Part shown: positions 28,125 through 38,089 of the stretch, piece after piece | How positions within the stretch are numbered: position 1 is the first letter of the stretch | Layout of the letters: every line of letters begins with the position of its first letter | Assembly (NCBI GenBank): GCA_001270045.2 | Contig: DF970689.1 | Coordinates: 1-64,000, forward strand | DNA length: 64,000 nt | Source: Bacteroidales bacterium 6E | GTDB taxonomy: Bacteria > Bacteroidota > Bacteroidia > Bacteroidales > Prolixibacteraceae | Direction: 5' to 3' | Program-made: the position numbers and the translations under genes | The notes under the pieces: generated by a model | The model's database searches: none | Told to the model about the DNA's origin: nothing | Seen by the model: only the letters and a program-made list of their open reading frames with translations

Positions 28125-29609
28125 TTAAGCAAGCGTTGCCTCGGCACGGTTACCTGCGGCATCAATGGCAGCCACCATGATCTGGCTGGCCTCTGCCGGA
28201 ACCTCAATGGAGAAGGGCTCTTTTTTAAAGAGCTGCGGTTTATGCTGTACTTCCCCGATTTTCTGTCCGTCGGCCATCACTTCATATTTTACGATCGGGT
28301 CATCACCTGCATAAGAAGTTTGCCATGTCAGGAGGTTCCTGCCATCAACTTCCGATTTCTGCAATAGCCTGGGGGCAACCAATCCGACTTTAGCCATCTG
28401 GAAATAGTTGGTATTCCCATTCTTTATGCCTGCGGCCAGCTTTTCGACTCCAAGCCTTTCTTCTGCTGTCAGCCCATTCGGTTCAATCTGGGCAGCATAA
28501 TAGTTCTGGACCAGCTGACATTTCATTGGGTCCTCATCAATCTGTCCGATGCCAATAATCAGCGTGTGGACGCCAGGAGTTGTCAGTGAATATTCAACCA
28601 GCGGCCTGCTGGGCAAACCAGGCTCACCCACCTTGCGGTAAACATGCTCGGGTTTGTTCGACCAGGTAGGCTCCTTGTGGTACATGGCGGCATCGGCAAA
28701 AGTTTTCATGCCAATGATCCCAAGTCCTTTGGCCTCGGCCACCGGGATGACATTATGCTGCATGTTGAACATGAGCCTGTCGTTGGCGTTTATGGCGATC
28801 AGCATACCTTCGAGGATACCCCATTCGTCGCGCTGGATCATGTCGATCATGGCCGGAGGATTGTTGTGCCCCGAGAACCCGATATGACGAATCAGCTTTT
28901 CATTTTTTGGATTCATGCCCGTGAGGTTGGTTCCGTCGCGAAGGTCGCGAAGTGCCACCAGGGCACCAAAATTACCGTTGGGATCAAGAGGTGTTTCAAG
29001 GCCTTCATATAAAACATCAATTTCCGCCTCGTTGTGCAGGGTATGTATCAACACCATGTCCAGGTAGGCTCCTTCGGGATAGTTGCCCTGATTGTCGCCA
29101 AAAATCTGCGTCAGTGAACGTTTGACATCGTCTACGGCACACTTTACATTTTCGCCGTTTGACCAGTTGATCACGTCAGCTCGTTCGGGCCAGCCGGGAT
29201 TTCCCCAGCGCATGGCCGTTTTGCTGGTAAGCCAGATGTTTTTCCGGAGTTCTTCGTTATACCCATCCTTTCCGGGGATCAGGTTCAGCTGCTGAAATGC
29301 CTTGTTGAAATTCAGCTGGCTGGGGCCATACAGGTTTGAAGTGTCATAATAGTTGATTCCCAGCTCGAAAGCTTTCAGGATGATCGGAACGGGATCCACG
29401 TCGGCCGGCGTCCATTGAATAGATGCCTGTCCACCCAATCCCAGGGTCGTAACCATAAAGTCGTGCTTCCCAAACTTGCGTTTCATGGGAGCAGGAACTT
29501 TCTCCACATTGCATCCGCCCATTGACATCAGAGAAATGCCTGCGGTTGTGGCTGCCGAAACCTTGATGAAGTTGCGGCGGGAAATCGGATATTTCCGGTT
29601 TTTTGTCAT
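28125..29609 (-). CDS. Tat-exported aldo/keto reductase
   Basis: 494 residues. The N-terminus carries a twin-arginine signal (ISRRNFIKVSAATTAG) with Cys33 in SMGGC that could be lipidated. The AKR barrel follows: LGLGGQ, then INYYDTSNLYGPSQ with the catalytic Asp and Tyr. The last 100 residues look like a small beta-sandwich (VKYEVMADGQKIGE) with no AKR counterpart. Tat export implies folding with cofactor before transport. It is 21 bp downstream of the fumarase gene, so they are probably co-transcribed. The substrate is unknown. Confidence 0.85.
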   Translation of the reverse strand: MTKNRKYPISRRNFIKVSAATTAGISLMSMGGCNVEKVPAPMKRKFGKHDFMVTTLGLGGQASIQWTPADVDPVPIILKAFELGINYYDTSNLYGPSQLNFNKAFQQLNLIPGKDGYNEELRKNIWLTSKTAMRWGNPGWPERADVINWSNGENVKCAVDDVKRSLTQIFGDNQGNYPEGAYLDMVLIHTLHNEAEIDVLYEGLETPLDPNGNFGALVALRDLRDGTNLTGMNPKNEKLIRHIGFSGHNNPPAMIDMIQRDEWGILEGMLIAINANDRLMFNMQHNVIPVAEAKGLGIIGMKTFADAAMYHKEPTWSNKPEHVYRKVGEPGLPSRPLVEYSLTTPGVHTLIIGIGQIDEDPMKCQLVQNYYAAQIEPNGLTAEERLGVEKLAAGIKNGNTNYFQMAKVGLVAPRLLQKSEVDGRNLLTWQTSYAGDDPIVKYEVMADGQKIGEVQHKPQLFKKEPFSIEVPAEASQIMVAAIDAAGNRAEATLA

Positions 29610-29630
29610 ATGGATAGTTAATTAAAGAAT

Positions 29631-31235
29631 TTATATCTGCTTGAAGAAATCATTTCCTTTGTCATCTACGATAATAAAAGCAGGAAAGTTCTCGACCCTG
29701 ATTTTACGTACGGCTTCCATGCCCAGTTCTTCAAAATCGACCACTTCGACCGACTTGATGCTATCCTTGGCAAGGATGGCTGCGGGACCGCCGATTGAGC
29801 CCAGATAAAATCCGCCATGTTTTTTGCAGGCATCCGTGACGGCCTGGCTTCGGTTCCCCTTTGCCAGCATGATTTTCGAACCTCCCAGGCTCTGGAAAAG
29901 ATCGACATACACATCCATTCGCCCGGCAGTGGTAGGTCCGAAACTTCCGGATGCCATTCCTATAGGTGTTTTTGCCGGTCCTGCATAGTAAACCGGGTGG
30001 TTCTTGAAATATTCGGGCATCGGTTTGCCTTCATCAATCATCTGTTTGATTCGGGCATGGGCAATATCCCTGGCAACGATCAATGTGCCATTCAGGTTTA
30101 GCCTGGTTTTTACCGGATATTTGCTCAACTCTGCCAGCACTTCGTCCATGGGCCTGTCAAGGTCGATATCGACGGCGGGCTGGAGATGGGGTGCCTCTTT
30201 GGGAAGATATTTTGCAGGATTCTTTTCGAGTTCTTCGAGGAATATCCCGTCTTCGGTGATCTTGCCCTTGATATTTCTGTCGGCACTGCAAGATACGCCC
30301 AGTCCAACCGGACAGGAAGCTGCGTGCCTCGGAAGCCGGATCACCCTGACGTCATGGACAAAGTATTTGCCGCCAAACTGCGCCCCAATACCAGATTCCT
30401 GACATATTTTGGTCACTTTTTCTTCCCATTCAAGATCACGGAATGCCTGGCCTCCCTCATTCCCTGTGGTCGGAAGGTGGTCATAGTATCCTGCCGATGC
30501 TTTCTTCACCGCTGTCAATGTTGCCTCAGCCGAGGTTCCGCCAATGACAAGTGCAAGGTGATAGGGTGGACAGGCCGATGTTCCCAGATCCTTGATTTTC
30601 TCCTTTACGAAAGCGGTTAGTGAGGCTTCATTCAACAGTGATTTGGTTTGTTGGTAAAGGAAAGTCTTGTTGCCTGAACCACCGCCCTTGGTGACAAAAA
30701 GGAATTCATATTTGTTGCCTTCTTCGGCATAAATGTCAATCTGGGCAGGTAAGTTGGTTCCGGTGTTTTTTTCTTCGGTCATGGTGAAGGGAACCACCAT
30801 GGAATAGCGAAGGTTTCGGTCGTGGTATGTCGTAAATATTCCCTTCGAAAGGTATTCGGCGTCATTGACTCCAGTGTAAACATCCTCACCTTTTTTCCCA
30901 ATTACGATGGCCGTCCCGGTATCCTGACAGGTTGGGAGTTCCCCTTCGGCAGAAATCACCTGGTTGAGCAACATGGTATGGGCCACAAAACGGTCGTTAT
31001 CTGTAGCTTCCGGATCCTTGAGTATATCCGCCAGTTTCTGCAAATGTCCGGGCCTCAGGTAAAATGACACGTCACTGATCGCTTCTTTGGCCAAAAGCTC
31101 CAGTCCTTCGGGAGCGATTTTCAAAATCTTCCGGCCATCGACCTCGATAGTCTTTACAAAATCCTTGCTTAACAGGCGATAAGGGGTGGTATCCTTTAAA
31201 ATGGGAAACGGTTTTTGATATTTAAACTCTGTCAT
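29631..31235 (-). CDS. Class I (iron-sulfur) fumarate hydratase
   Basis: 534 residues, covering the alpha and beta parts of class I fumarases in one chain. The cluster cysteines can be seen in [23 protein letters not shown] and nearby; the beta part has GPTTAGRMD and [11 protein letters not shown]. It interconverts fumarate and malate using a [4Fe-4S] cluster that is oxygen sensitive, in keeping with low-oxygen life. A well-formed Bacteroidetes promoter lies at 31272-31302. The second gene of the unit is the Tat reductase. Confidence 0.93.
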   Translation of the reverse strand: MTEFKYQKPFPILKDTTPYRLLSKDFVKTIEVDGRKILKIAPEGLELLAKEAISDVSFYLRPGHLQKLADILKDPEATDNDRFVAHTMLLNQVISAEGELPTCQDTGTAIVIGKKGEDVYTGVNDAEYLSKGIFTTYHDRNLRYSMVVPFTMTEEKNTGTNLPAQIDIYAEEGNKYEFLFVTKGGGSGNKTFLYQQTKSLLNEASLTAFVKEKIKDLGTSACPPYHLALVIGGTSAEATLTAVKKASAGYYDHLPTTGNEGGQAFRDLEWEEKVTKICQESGIGAQFGGKYFVHDVRVIRLPRHAASCPVGLGVSCSADRNIKGKITEDGIFLEELEKNPAKYLPKEAPHLQPAVDIDLDRPMDEVLAELSKYPVKTRLNLNGTLIVARDIAHARIKQMIDEGKPMPEYFKNHPVYYAGPAKTPIGMASGSFGPTTAGRMDVYVDLFQSLGGSKIMLAKGNRSQAVTDACKKHGGFYLGSIGGPAAILAKDSIKSVEVVDFEELGMEAVRKIRVENFPAFIIVDDKGNDFFKQI

Positions 31236-31271
31236 GGTTGAATGTTGAAATGATTATTTGATGATAAGATA

Positions 31272-31302
31272 CAAATATAATACTATTCGCTTGTCAGAAC
31301 AA
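31272..31302 (-). promoter_or_regulatory. Promoter of the fumarase unit
   Basis: On the minus strand: TTG (31300-31302), 20-bp spacer, TATATTTG (31272-31279), an exact TAnnTTTG box. Transcription would start near 31266, about 30 nt before the start codon. Confidence 0.65.
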
Positions 31303-31630
31303 AAGTTCAGCAGACAGGTATCCAGACAGATATTTTCATATTACGATCAGGAAAAGCTATGCACCCACAGGGAATAATGTTTGTCTTTCGCTGGTTTTGG
31401 CCAGGTCCTGAACCCCTATTGGGTGCCTGCATGCAATTACCTTAAACATTCCAAATACCCATTGTATGAAAAATGTGAATATATGGAAATGCAACGCAGA
31501 AGATATGGAAATGCCCAAAGCCGGTAGTGGCCGGAGTGAGAGGTGGCAACATGTCCGGGGCCATGACAATCAGTTTTCATATCCGGTTAACAATTGCTGG
31601 CAGAATGAATTTATCGGGGATCAGAAAAGT

Positions 31631-31638
31631 TATATTTG
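31631..31638 (+). promoter_or_regulatory. -7 box of the FAD/Fe-S oxidoreductase gene
   Basis: TATATTTG matches TAnnTTTG exactly. Initiation near 31644 leaves about 10 nt before the ATG at 31655 and would exclude the in-frame ATG at 31466. No good -33 TTG is visible. Confidence 0.5.
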
Positions 31639-31654
31639 CATAAACATCCCTGCT

Positions 31655-34579
31655 ATGATACCTGCCGAAAAATTTGAACTGCTCAAAAGCCAATTGGAAG
31701 GTGATCTTTTTACCGATAATGTCCAAAGGATCCTTTATTCAACCGATGCCTCGTCATATAAGGAAAAACCGCTGGCCGTGACCCGGCCTAAATCGGCTTC
31801 CGATGTGGGGAAAATCCTGGCTTTTGCCAGTGAGCACAAAACTTCCGTCATCCCCCGTGCAGGTGGAACTTCCCTGGCAGGACAGGTGGTAGGCTCAGGC
31901 ATTGTGGTTGATGTGTCGAAATACATGAACCGGATTCTGGAATTCAATAAGGATGAACATTGGATTTGGGTAGAGCCGGGTGTAATTCCTGCCGAACTGA
32001 ACAAATGGCTTGCTCCCCATGGATTGCAGTTTGGTCCTGAAACCTCCACCGCCAACCGTTGCTGTGTGGGTGGAATGCTTGGCAACAATTCATGCGGACT
32101 GCATTCCATCATCTATGGCAGTGTAAGGGAACATGTGCTTGAAGTGGATACCATCCTTTCGGATGGGAGCAAGGTCACATTTGGACCATTGACAAAAGAG
32201 GAATTCCAGAATAAGTGTCAGGGCGATGAATCACTTCTTGAAACACGGATTTACAGAAATATCCGTAATATCCTGGCTGATCCCGATAACCAAAAGGAAA
32301 TACGGGATAATTTTCCCGATCCCAGGGTGACGCGCCGTAACATGGGCTACGCCATCGATGTACTCCTGGAAAGTGATGTATTTACGGATGGGGGAGAGTG
32401 TTTCAATTTTAGTAAATTACTTGCCGGATCGGAAGGTACACTGGCTTTTACGACCCGGATTAAATTGAACCTGATTCCATTGCCTCCACCCCATGTAGGA
32501 TTGGTATGTGCCCACTTTAACTCACTTGAGGATTCATTGCATGCCAACCTGATCGCCTTGAAGCATAAACCGGGAGCGGTTGAACTCATGGATGACATCA
32601 TCCTGAATTGCACAAAGGAAAACATTGAGCAGAACAAGAACCGTTTTTTTGTGGAGGGTGATCCCAAGGCATTGTTGATGATTGAATTTGCCTGTGACAC
32701 GGAGGAGGAACTTAACGCCAAAGCTGAGGCTCTGGAGAATGATATGCGAAATGCCGGACTGGGCTATGCCTTCCCATTGGTGACGGGGAGCGACAATATC
32801 AAGCGGGTATGGGCCTTAAGGACAGCCGGACTGGGTCTTCTGGCAAACATTCCCGGTGACAGAAGGGGAGTGCCGGGGGCTGAGGATACGGCAGTTGCCC
32901 CTGAGTTCCTGCCTCAATATATCGCCGATTTTAAAGTTTTGCTTCAGAAATATGGATTGAGCAGTGTTTATTATGCACACATTGCCACCGGAGAAATCCA
33001 TTTCAGGCCGTTGCTTAACTTCAAGGATCCCGCAGATGTCGATATTTTCCGAAACCTGATGCAGGATTTGGCTGCCCTGGTGAAAAAATACAGGGGATCG
33101 CTGAGCGGTGAACATGGCGATGGAAGGGTGCGTGGTGAATTCATCCCCTTTATGCTGGGAGAGAAAAACTATCAGTTTATCAGGCAGGTGAAATACACCT
33201 GGGATCCTGACAACCTGATGAATCCGGGGAAAATAGTGGATTCTCCGCCCATTACCGAGTTCCTGAGGGTAGTTCCCGGAGCGCCTACCCCAAAATTTGA
33301 TACGTTGTTCGATTTCACTTCCAATATGGGCTTCTTCCGGAGTATCGAGAAGTGCAACGGATCCGGTGATTGCCGTAAGAGCGAAATCATTGGTGGTACC
33401 ATGTGCCCCACCTATATGGCTTCCCGCGATGAAGACAAGACCACCCGGGGAAGGGCAAACATTCTCCGTGAACTGCTTTCCGAACCGGGAGGAAAAACGC
33501 CTTTCGACAAAAAGGAGATATATGAGGTTCTTGATCTTTGCATTTCCTGTAAAGCGTGTAAGGCCGAATGCCCCTCGAATGTTGACATGGCCAAATTGAA
33601 GGCTGAGTTCCTTCAACATTATTACGATGCCAATGGAATACCTTTGCGCAGCAGGCTGATCGCTTATCTGCCCCGCCTTGAAAGATTGGCCATGATGGTT
33701 CAGCCCATCGCCAATGCCGTCATGTCAACCGGTTTGTTCAAAAAATCCCTTGGATTTGCGACGGAAAGAAAGCTGCCACCGCTGTCGAACCTTACACTCA
33801 GCAAATGGTACAAGAATGGCGCGGCCTTGTCGGATGGTAAAAAAGGCAAGCGGGTTTACCTTTTCAATGATGAGTTTACCAATTTTCATGAAAGCGATAT
33901 CGGGATCAAAGCCATTTTGTTGCTGACAAAACTGGGGTATGATGTCCGTATTCCGGTTCATCGGGAAAGTGGTCGTACCTGGCTTTCAAAAGGATTGGTC
34001 AGGACCGCGAGACAGATAGCCATTGACAATGTCAACCTGCTACGTAACCTGATCAGCGAAGACACGCCGCTGATAGGGATTGAGCCATCGGCAATACTGG
34101 CATTTCGGGATGAGTATCCTGACCTGGTCGATGATTCCCTGAGGACTGCAGCAAGGGAACTTGCCAAAAATGCCCTGATGTTTGATGAGTTTTTCATGCG
34201 TGAAGTTAGTAAAGGCAATATCGGAAAAGAGTCATTTACACGGGAAAAAAAGGAAGTTCTCCTGCATGGCCACTGCCAGCAGAAAGCGGTTGCTTCCACG
34301 TTGACCACAAAACAGATGCTGTCGTTTCCCGAAAATTACAGCGTGAAAGAAATTCCTTCGGGATGTTGCGGCATGGCAGGTTCCTTCGGGTATGAAACCG
34401 AGCACTACGAACTTTCAATGAAAATAGGGAACCTGGTACTGTTTCCTGCAGTCAGGGAAGCAGCTTCATCGGTTTTGTTGACCGCCCCCGGAACTTCCTG
34501 CCGGCACCAGATCAAGGACGGCACAGGGAAAGAGGCAAAACATCCGGTCGAGTGGATGTATGAAGCAATGAAGTCCTGA
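31655..34579 (+). CDS. FAD-linked and Fe-S oxidoreductase (D-lactate dehydrogenase-like)
   Basis: 974 residues from the ATG at 31655. An FAD-binding domain (PRAGGTSLAGQVVG, then SCGLHSIIYGSVREHVLEVD), the FAD-oxidase C-terminal domain (GEHGDGRVRGEF), a ferredoxin-like dicluster part around 566-640 (CNGSGDCRKS ... MCP, then CISCKACKAECP), and a C-terminal CCG-type domain (GHCQQKA near 871, SGCCGMAGSFGYE near 902). This is the layout of large respiratory 2-hydroxyacid dehydrogenases such as Dld-II or YdiJ, which oxidise D-lactate or D-2-hydroxyglutarate. Which acid is used here cannot be told. Confidence 0.88.
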   Translation: MIPAEKFELLKSQLEGDLFTDNVQRILYSTDASSYKEKPLAVTRPKSASDVGKILAFASEHKTSVIPRAGGTSLAGQVVGSGIVVDVSKYMNRILEFNKDEHWIWVEPGVIPAELNKWLAPHGLQFGPETSTANRCCVGGMLGNNSCGLHSIIYGSVREHVLEVDTILSDGSKVTFGPLTKEEFQNKCQGDESLLETRIYRNIRNILADPDNQKEIRDNFPDPRVTRRNMGYAIDVLLESDVFTDGGECFNFSKLLAGSEGTLAFTTRIKLNLIPLPPPHVGLVCAHFNSLEDSLHANLIALKHKPGAVELMDDIILNCTKENIEQNKNRFFVEGDPKALLMIEFACDTEEELNAKAEALENDMRNAGLGYAFPLVTGSDNIKRVWALRTAGLGLLANIPGDRRGVPGAEDTAVAPEFLPQYIADFKVLLQKYGLSSVYYAHIATGEIHFRPLLNFKDPADVDIFRNLMQDLAALVKKYRGSLSGEHGDGRVRGEFIPFMLGEKNYQFIRQVKYTWDPDNLMNPGKIVDSPPITEFLRVVPGAPTPKFDTLFDFTSNMGFFRSIEKCNGSGDCRKSEIIGGTMCPTYMASRDEDKTTRGRANILRELLSEPGGKTPFDKKEIYEVLDLCISCKACKAECPSNVDMAKLKAEFLQHYYDANGIPLRSRLIAYLPRLERLAMMVQPIANAVMSTGLFKKSLGFATERKLPPLSNLTLSKWYKNGAALSDGKKGKRVYLFNDEFTNFHESDIGIKAILLLTKLGYDVRIPVHRESGRTWLSKGLVRTARQIAIDNVNLLRNLISEDTPLIGIEPSAILAFRDEYPDLVDDSLRTAARELAKNALMFDEFFMREVSKGNIGKESFTREKKEVLLHGHCQQKAVASTLTTKQMLSFPENYSVKEIPSGCCGMAGSFGYETEHYELSMKIGNLVLFPAVREAASSVLLTAPGTSCRHQIKDGTGKEAKHPVEWMYEAMKS

Positions 34580-34649
34580 AAGAAGAAGCGGAAACTAGCA
34601 AAAATCTCTTACCGGTTTCTCTTTGTGCTTTGGAACAGGCAGTCCATTT

Positions 34650-35900
34650 CTATTCACCGAAAAACAGGTCTTCCTTGATTCTGCTGATCCTGTCGAGGGC
34701 ATAATGGGGATTCCGGGCCTTTTCTTTCGCTTCGGTTAAATAAAGCTGATAATAATTCAACGCCATGGTTTTGTTGGCATTGTACTCTTCGTATGTGGTG
34801 GCAATCTCAAACAGCAGTTCATGGTTTTCAGGGTCAAGCTCATAGGCTTTCTGAAGCATTTGAATGGATTGATCAAACTCCCGCTTCAGACCGTGTACCT
34901 GTCCAAGATGATGGTAAATGTCGCTCAGGTAGGGTGGGGTTGACGATTCCACGGCCAATTCGAGGTACTCCTGGCTGGTATCAAAATCTTTCAGTTTTTT
35001 GTGGCATAATCCAATATACAATGCTACATAGGGATCGTTGGGGACCTCTTCCAGAGCAGGCTCGAGAATTTTCAATGCTTTATCCTCCTGCTTGTTCAGG
35101 TACAACGTGATGCCATATTCTTTCCTGACATCGAAATAGAGAGTGTTGTCCTGAAGCCACTCCTCGTACACAGGCAGGGCATCCGTAAAGTTATGCTGGT
35201 TGTAAAGGTTTTGTGCCAGACGCAGTAACAGGCTACCGTTGCCGGGAAATTGTTCCAATCCCCGACGGACAACATCATTCGCACGGGTATATTTCTTTTC
35301 CTGATTATATAGCCCCGACAGACTGGCATAGCTGCCGATATCCCTGGGGTTGGTTTCCAAAACCTCTTCCAACAGTTGTATGGCTTCATCAGAACGGTTC
35401 ATTCGGGCTGCAGCAACTGCCAGATATTTGTTATTGAGCAGGTTGGTGGAATCCGCCATCCTGATCTGGCTGAACAGTGAATAGGCTTCAGGGAATTCAC
35501 GCTGGCTCAGCAGTAGCTGACCCAGTTTCGATTTGTATAACATGTTACCCGGCTCATTTCGCATGGCCCTTCTGTAATGAGAAATCGCATCCGGGATGTT
35601 ACCCAAAGCGCTGTGCGCCTCGGCGATTTCAGCAAGGAGGTTGGCCTCGTCAGGCATTGCGTCCAGGCTTTCCTGAAAAAAGCGGATGGCCTGCGGGTAA
35701 TCCTGGATCCCTGCATATATCTGCCCTTTAAGTTTAACCAGATTGGGATCGTAATCCTTAGTAAGGTCGCGATCGATTTCGCGCAAGGCTTTTTCATACT
35801 GCCGGGTGATGATTAACTGACTGATTTTCTCCTGTGCCGAAATTGACATGGAAGTGGTCAACAATAGAAAAGTCAACAATGTGATGATCCGGGTTTTCAT
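34650..35900 (-). CDS. Periplasmic TPR-repeat protein
   Basis: 416 residues with a Sec signal (MKTRIITLLTFLLLTTSMSISAQ). At least eight tetratricopeptide repeats fill the rest (for example ANLLAEIAEAHSALGNIPDA and PYLSDIYHHLGQVHGLKREF). No catalytic domain. It is a protein-protein interaction scaffold in the periplasm. The start lies 21 bp after the M56-TonB gene stop, so it is probably the third gene of the blaI operon and may bind one of its products. Confidence 0.85.
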   Translation of the reverse strand: MKTRIITLLTFLLLTTSMSISAQEKISQLIITRQYEKALREIDRDLTKDYDPNLVKLKGQIYAGIQDYPQAIRFFQESLDAMPDEANLLAEIAEAHSALGNIPDAISHYRRAMRNEPGNMLYKSKLGQLLLSQREFPEAYSLFSQIRMADSTNLLNNKYLAVAAARMNRSDEAIQLLEEVLETNPRDIGSYASLSGLYNQEKKYTRANDVVRRGLEQFPGNGSLLLRLAQNLYNQHNFTDALPVYEEWLQDNTLYFDVRKEYGITLYLNKQEDKALKILEPALEEVPNDPYVALYIGLCHKKLKDFDTSQEYLELAVESSTPPYLSDIYHHLGQVHGLKREFDQSIQMLQKAYELDPENHELLFEIATTYEEYNANKTMALNYYQLYLTEAKEKARNPHYALDRISRIKEDLFFGE

Positions 35901-35921
35901 TTTTGACGGATGATTGAGGTT

Positions 35922-37529
35922 CTACTGAAGAGAAAAATTGATAGGCACCGTATAGGATACATTCACAGGTTTACCCCTTTGTATCCCAGGTTTCCATAGT
36001 GGAAGCGCGTTGACAACCCTTAGTGCTTCCTGATCAAGAACAGGGTCAACACCCCTTGCAATTTTGGCGTCGGCAACCTTGCCGCTTTTGGAAACAATAA
36101 AGGTTACATAAACCCTTCCCTGTATCCCAAGTTCCTGGGCGGCTACCGGATACTTGATGGTTTGGGCAATAAAATTACGGAGAGCAGATTCACCACCCGG
36201 GAACTCAGGCATTTCCTCCACAATGAAGAACACCTGTTCATCGGCAGGGGGCTCCTGTGCCCGGGTGATATTCGCGGACGAAACCTTGTTGGTGACTCTC
36301 AGCATGGCTGTTGAGCCAGAAGAACGTTGGCTTTTGACCGAGAGATTAGAAGAAAACATGTTTTCCAGTTTTCTGATATTTTCAGGGGTTCCGGTGATGA
36401 TGGCCGTGTCCCCATGGAATACTACTGTAGTCTCGGTTTCAATATTTGGGGAAGATTGTGCCTGAATTTGTATCTTTTCATTTGCCTCAGCATTTTTTCG
36501 ATCATCGTTGGGATTAGCCTTGGCAACAACAAATACGCCCGGGAGAGAGGCTTGCTCTTCTTCCGTAACATTTTCCCCGTTTGCGGAAATTGATGCAGTT
36601 GTCTGGTTTTCTGACAGAATTCCGACAGGGCTTGATGATACGGATGTCCTTTGCTCACATGCAAAAGCCACCAGCAACGCACCTGCCGCCAGCAGTCCGG
36701 GCAATACCTTTGCCGCTGCCGCTTTGGGTGACTGTATACGCGTCATCATTCGGATCCGGTTTCTGATCATGCTGTAATTGAAATGGCTCGCCGCAAAATA
36801 TGGACCTCCCAAAATCTGGCTTAAAAGCAACTCCTTGTATTCCGATGGCTGAATGCCCGATGACAAAACCGCTTTGTCGGCCAAATACTCATGGTTCTCC
36901 CGGATAGCCCTTCGCAGCATCCACATAAAAGGATTAAACCATTGGAAGATCGTGAGTATTTCGAGAATCAGGATGTCGTAGGTATGGCCTTGTTTGACAT
37001 GCTCCAGTTCGTGGATCATCATTCGGTGGTAGCCGGGCATTTTCTCAAAATCCTTGCGTACAAAAATGTAGTTCATAAAGGCAAACGGACTCGTTTGCAT
37101 ATCGAGGAGGACCATTTTATACCCTTCGGCCGGCAATACCGGATTATTCCTGATCATTTGCATCAGTTTCATGAACCTGAAGGCAAACAGAGCCAGAAAA
37201 AGGATTGCACCGCAAGCGTATACGGCTATTATCAGTGTGGATGAAAGAATGACGCTCTCTACACTTTCTGAAATATCCTGGCTTCTGACAACCACGGTTT
37301 CGAGAAGGTTCTGGTAAGGCGTGACCCTGATTTCCTCAATCATTACGGATTGAGGCCCAAATACCGGAATATGAAGCAATGGAAGTACCAGGGAAAAGAG
37401 GACCGACAATAAAAGGAAAAGCCGGTTGGTCCGGAAATAGGTTTCTTTCCTGAGAAACAGCAGGTAGAGCAACGACAGGAATGCCAGACTGATACCTGAT
37501 TCCAGCAGATAGTTGACAAGGCTATTCAT
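35922..37529 (-). CDS. BlaR1-like M56 metallopeptidase fused to TonB C-domain
   Basis: 535 residues. Three N-terminal membrane spans (about 5-25, 36-52, 95-118), the cytoplasmic-facing zinc motif HELEH (173-177) with the distal ENHEYLAD (Glu214), and a fourth span (275-291). The extracytoplasmic part has a linker, a short segment VVFHGDTAIITGTPENIRKL and a C-terminal TonB_C domain (about 435-535) in place of the penicillin-sensor domain of BlaR1. By analogy it senses an envelope signal and cleaves or inactivates the BlaI repressor encoded just upstream, whose gene end it overlaps by 8 bp. The signal is unknown. Confidence 0.85.
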   Translation of the reverse strand: MNSLVNYLLESGISLAFLSLLYLLFLRKETYFRTNRLFLLLSVLFSLVLPLLHIPVFGPQSVMIEEIRVTPYQNLLETVVVRSQDISESVESVILSSTLIIAVYACGAILFLALFAFRFMKLMQMIRNNPVLPAEGYKMVLLDMQTSPFAFMNYIFVRKDFEKMPGYHRMMIHELEHVKQGHTYDILILEILTIFQWFNPFMWMLRRAIRENHEYLADKAVLSSGIQPSEYKELLLSQILGGPYFAASHFNYSMIRNRIRMMTRIQSPKAAAAKVLPGLLAAGALLVAFACEQRTSVSSSPVGILSENQTTASISANGENVTEEEQASLPGVFVVAKANPNDDRKNAEANEKIQIQAQSSPNIETETTVVFHGDTAIITGTPENIRKLENMFSSNLSVKSQRSSGSTAMLRVTNKVSSANITRAQEPPADEQVFFIVEEMPEFPGGESALRNFIAQTIKYPVAAQELGIQGRVYVTFIVSKSGKVADAKIARGVDPVLDQEALRVVNALPLWKPGIQRGKPVNVSYTVPINFSLQ

Positions 37530-37908
37530 CCTCTTTTTGTTCAGGGTTTTCCAGGTCCTGTTTGACCTCCTTCATCAGTCGGTCGATTTCGGCTACGGTC
37601 AGGTTGTCTGATTTTGCAAAGAATGATACCATCTCCCTGAAAGAGCCTTTAAAATAACTGCTTACAAAGTTCTTCATGAAAGAACGGGTATAATCCTGTC
37701 GGGAAACCAACGGGAAATACTCATGGGTTTTACCATATGCATTATGGTCGACAAATCCCTTTTGCTCAAGTATCCTGACGATGGTCGATACGGTATTGTA
37801 GGCTGGTTTGGGATCAGGCATTTTGTATATGATATCTTTGACAAATCCTTTTTCAAGCTCCCAAAGAATCTGCATGATCTGTTCCTCTGCCCTGGTAAGT
37901 TCTTTCAT
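37522..37908 (-). CDS. blaI: BlaI/MecI/CopY family repressor
   Basis: 128 residues. Winged-helix N-terminus (LTRAEEQIMQILWELEKGFV, recognition region PAYNTVSTIVRILEQKGFV) and a C-terminal dimerisation helix region, the standard BlaI size. It should bind palindromes as a dimer and be removed when the M56 sensor is activated. It overlaps the M56 gene by 8 bp. Candidate operators built of AACTAA half-sites lie upstream at 38040-38075 and at the neighbouring tonB-like gene (39090-39125). The symbol is by family; a beta-lactam link is not implied, as no lactamase gene is present. Confidence 0.9.
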   Translation of the reverse strand: MKELTRAEEQIMQILWELEKGFVKDIIYKMPDPKPAYNTVSTIVRILEQKGFVDHNAYGKTHEYFPLVSRQDYTRSFMKNFVSSYFKGSFREMVSFFAKSDNLTVAEIDRLMKEVKQDLENPEQKEDE

Positions 37909-38039
37909 GATGAAGTTATTAAACGGGTGAATGCTGTATTGTCGTTAAAATCAGCATTGTATTTGTGTCAAAGAATATTTTGTCATACCATATTCCTGGC
38001 ATATGGGTCGCATTGGCAATAAACAAAAATCATACCTGA

Positions 38040-38075
38040 AACTAAGCCATTCGTTATAAAACGAACAGCTTAGTT
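38040..38075. promoter_or_regulatory. Nested inverted repeat upstream of blaI
   Basis: AACTAAGC (38040-38047) and GCTTAGTT (38068-38075) flank a second inverted pair TTCGT/ACGAA (38050-38054, 38061-38065). The outer arms share the AACTAA half-site of the palindromes at 39090-39125. No T run follows on either strand, so an operator fits better than a terminator. It lies between the end of the double-TonB gene and the blaI start. Confidence 0.5.
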
Positions 38076-38089
38076 GTCTGAACATTGTT

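Larger units (their letters stand above)
31236..31654. other. Divergent promoter region
   Basis: About 420 bp between fumarase (minus) and the FAD/Fe-S oxidoreductase (plus). It holds the fumarase promoter (31272-31302) and a -7 box for the oxidoreductase (31631-31638). The plus-strand frame is open from 31466 but its first 63 codons have an unlike composition and lie upstream of the -7 box, so I treat them as non-coding. Confidence 0.6.

Noticed and set aside
31466-31654. N-terminal extension of the FAD/Fe-S oxidoreductase
   Set aside because: A -7 box sits inside it at 31631-31638, its composition is unlike the family, and the FAD-binding domain begins shortly after the ATG at 31655.
32816-33619. 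267-codon frame antisense to the FAD/Fe-S oxidoreductase
   Set aside because: Lies wholly within a well-supported gene with intact motifs.
37522-37908. Beta-lactam resistance regulator
   Set aside because: BlaI and M56 families are present, but there is no beta-lactamase or penicillin-binding sensor domain. A resistance role is not supported.
38040-38075. Terminator of the double-TonB gene
   Set aside because: The stem is strong but no T run follows on either strand, and the arms share the AACTAA half-site of nearby palindromes, so an operator is preferred.
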